Assembly (NCBI GenBank): GCA_019722365.1
Contig: JADFUC010002128.1
Location: forward strand, 124,001-188,000
DNA: 64,000 nucleotides
Source of the DNA: Lithospermum erythrorhizon
Lineage: Eukaryota > Streptophyta > Magnoliopsida > Boraginales > Boraginaceae
Direction of reading: 5' to 3'
Positions within the stretch are counted from its first letter, which is position 1; each line of letters begins with the position of its first letter. The translations under genes and the position numbers were made by a program. The notes under the pieces were generated by a model. The model had not been told where the DNA came from. It saw only the letters and a list, made by a program, of their open reading frames with translations, and made no database searches. Positions 62,471 through 64,000 of this stretch are shown piece by piece.

Positions 62471-64000
62471 GACATTTCTATCTTTTGGATACTAAAAAAG
62501 TATTCGAGGATATGGGTTTTATGGATGAAAATCTTAAAATGTTATGGTATGCAATAATGGCGTTGGTGGCTGGATTAGACGTGGCAAGTAGGCCGAGGTT
62601 CGGTGGGCGTTAGTTAGCCGTTCCGGGTTTAATGTACCAGATTAGGCCTTCGTTGAGACTTACAAAATAGGGTGGGTTGGGGTGAGATTTTGTAAAAGTT
62701 CGTCGGCATCGTTTTATTCTGAATTCGGTGGGCCCCATTCGAGAATCCACGTTCGTTAACGTAGCGGGCAGCCAACTGCCATGGGACATATAGGAGTATA
62801 TAGCATTTAAGTTGGATTCGCCTCACGTCTTATTAGCGGGCGTTAACTGTGTAGGAAGTCCATTTTGTGTAACAGGACGTCCGGTAACTACCGTTATTGG
62901 AGTAAAATGATTGTTATTAGTGGACATATGCTTAAAAAGTAGCCACTTTTTTTCCTCCTATAAATAAATCAACTATGTCACTGGTTCATTTTTTGAGTAA
63001 TGTCTCGTTGCTTATTTAACTGCTACTTGATTATAAAGTTATATGTATTTCAAATTGATGTGATTCATCTTCAGAAGAACAAAGTTGTTTTTGTTAAGAA
63101 TTTCAGAAAATTCTTGTCATTTTCCTCGATTAGTTGCCATTGAATATTGATCATTAATCATATAACTTTTTATTATCTTCTTATTTGCTTGATAAATTCT
63201 TGTTAGTATTGCGAAAGTAATTTATTATTATCTCCGTTAAGTTGAAATTGATGTCTTACGTATTAGTCACATGGTGGTAATTCTAGATTAAGTTTGTTTG
63301 TGAATTTATTTGAATTTAGGTTTAGATATTTTATGGATATAATGTGGTTTATTTTCATTTTGGAATCGTGTAAAATATGTGAGCATGAGAATAAAAGCTG
63401 CTTCTGGCTGAGCCGCGATGTCTTGTAGGCCAGAGCAAGATTTGGGTCGCCCGGCCGCTAACTAGGGCCGATGGGAAGAGTGGGCTCAATAATTAGAGGT
63501 GTGTATGTCAGGTGTTATTGTATTAGAAAACATCTGGATTAATGGAATGAAGCGTGGAAGTGGATTCAGCTGTCCAAGTCTTAATAGGCGTGGCTGTGGG
63601 ATTAGTTAGAACCTCTAATTGAGTGTTAAATTGAAAAGAAAGAAAGAAAAAACTAATGTGTAGAAATGTTTTTCCTACCTGGTGGAAATGGTCCTAGCAT
63701 TGGTGCTATAATTAAATATCAACATGGGAAATTGGAGGAGAGGGATTCCCATGATTTTGTCTACCCACACTGCACCTAATATTTTATCTAATTAACTACC
63801 TGTCGGATGTTGCCTTAGTCTCATATATCGTTTTTGTTGCTGGATTATATTGTAATCATTTCTCTACAATAAACAATGTCTACACCGATCTTAATAATAT
63901 GAAACGATATAAACGCCTGTCTACTTAATGTTTAATTGATTTGCATTAAAATTAACTTATATGCTTATACATAAAAAATATAATAAAATGATATAAAAAA
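62471..64000. other. Intergenic DNA, no confident gene
   Basis: The first 450 bases are richer in GC and could be a mobile-element remnant, but no motif is recognisable. The remainder is AT-rich. A further GC-rich block lies at 63.39-63.50 kb. Confidence 0.4.

Overview
The window looks like nuclear DNA from a flowering plant, most likely a eudicot. It is AT-rich, with large introns carrying GT..AG borders. It holds two plant-type single-copy genes, several Stowaway-like MITEs, Ty1/copia LTR retrotransposons primed by initiator tRNA-Met, and CACTA (En/Spm) DNA transposons. I cannot name the genus from sequence alone. Nothing here is bacterial, organellar or viral in layout. I saw no rRNA, tRNA or CRISPR array.

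Two host genes look functional. On the + strand at 4347-9216 is a nine-exon gene for the nuclear-pore FG nucleoporin NUP62 (Nsp1 C-terminal domain). It is readable from ATG to stop (707 aa by my splice model), but it lacks a stretch of about 30 conserved coiled-coil residues. A MITE sits in the intron where that exon should be. On the - strand at 30752-28209 is a two-exon gene (752 aa) of the plant DUF3527 family, whose function is unknown. G-runs able to form quadruplexes lie upstream of both genes.

The rest is mostly transposons. 14468-19771 is a CACTA-ended, non-autonomous element. It carries broken pieces of two unrelated host genes in the same direction: an organic cation/carnitine transporter (OCT family, MFS) and the N-terminal calponin-homology part of a kinesin-14. 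This is the most interesting object in the window. 20592-25129 is a copia element with matching short LTRs, a PBS and a possible ATATA target duplication; it is split by a roughly 1.1-kb solo LTR of another family. 34.8-43.9 kb is a larger CACTA element with remnants of both usual proteins (Ptta/En/Spm-type and TNP2-type) and GTGTCGG-rich subterminal repeats. 45272-51378 and about 54270-62470 are two further copia elements, both on the - strand with long LTRs. The second belongs to the LTR family that also left solo or partial LTRs at 12.9-13.7 kb and 21.9-23.0 kb.

The two host genes read cleanly, while the repeats, above all 38-62 kb, are dense with single-base frameshifts. This may be old decay, poorly polished long-read consensus in repeats, or both, so coding calls there are given as pseudogenes with approximate limits. 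Exon borders were placed by eye from splice consensus, reading frame and family conservation.
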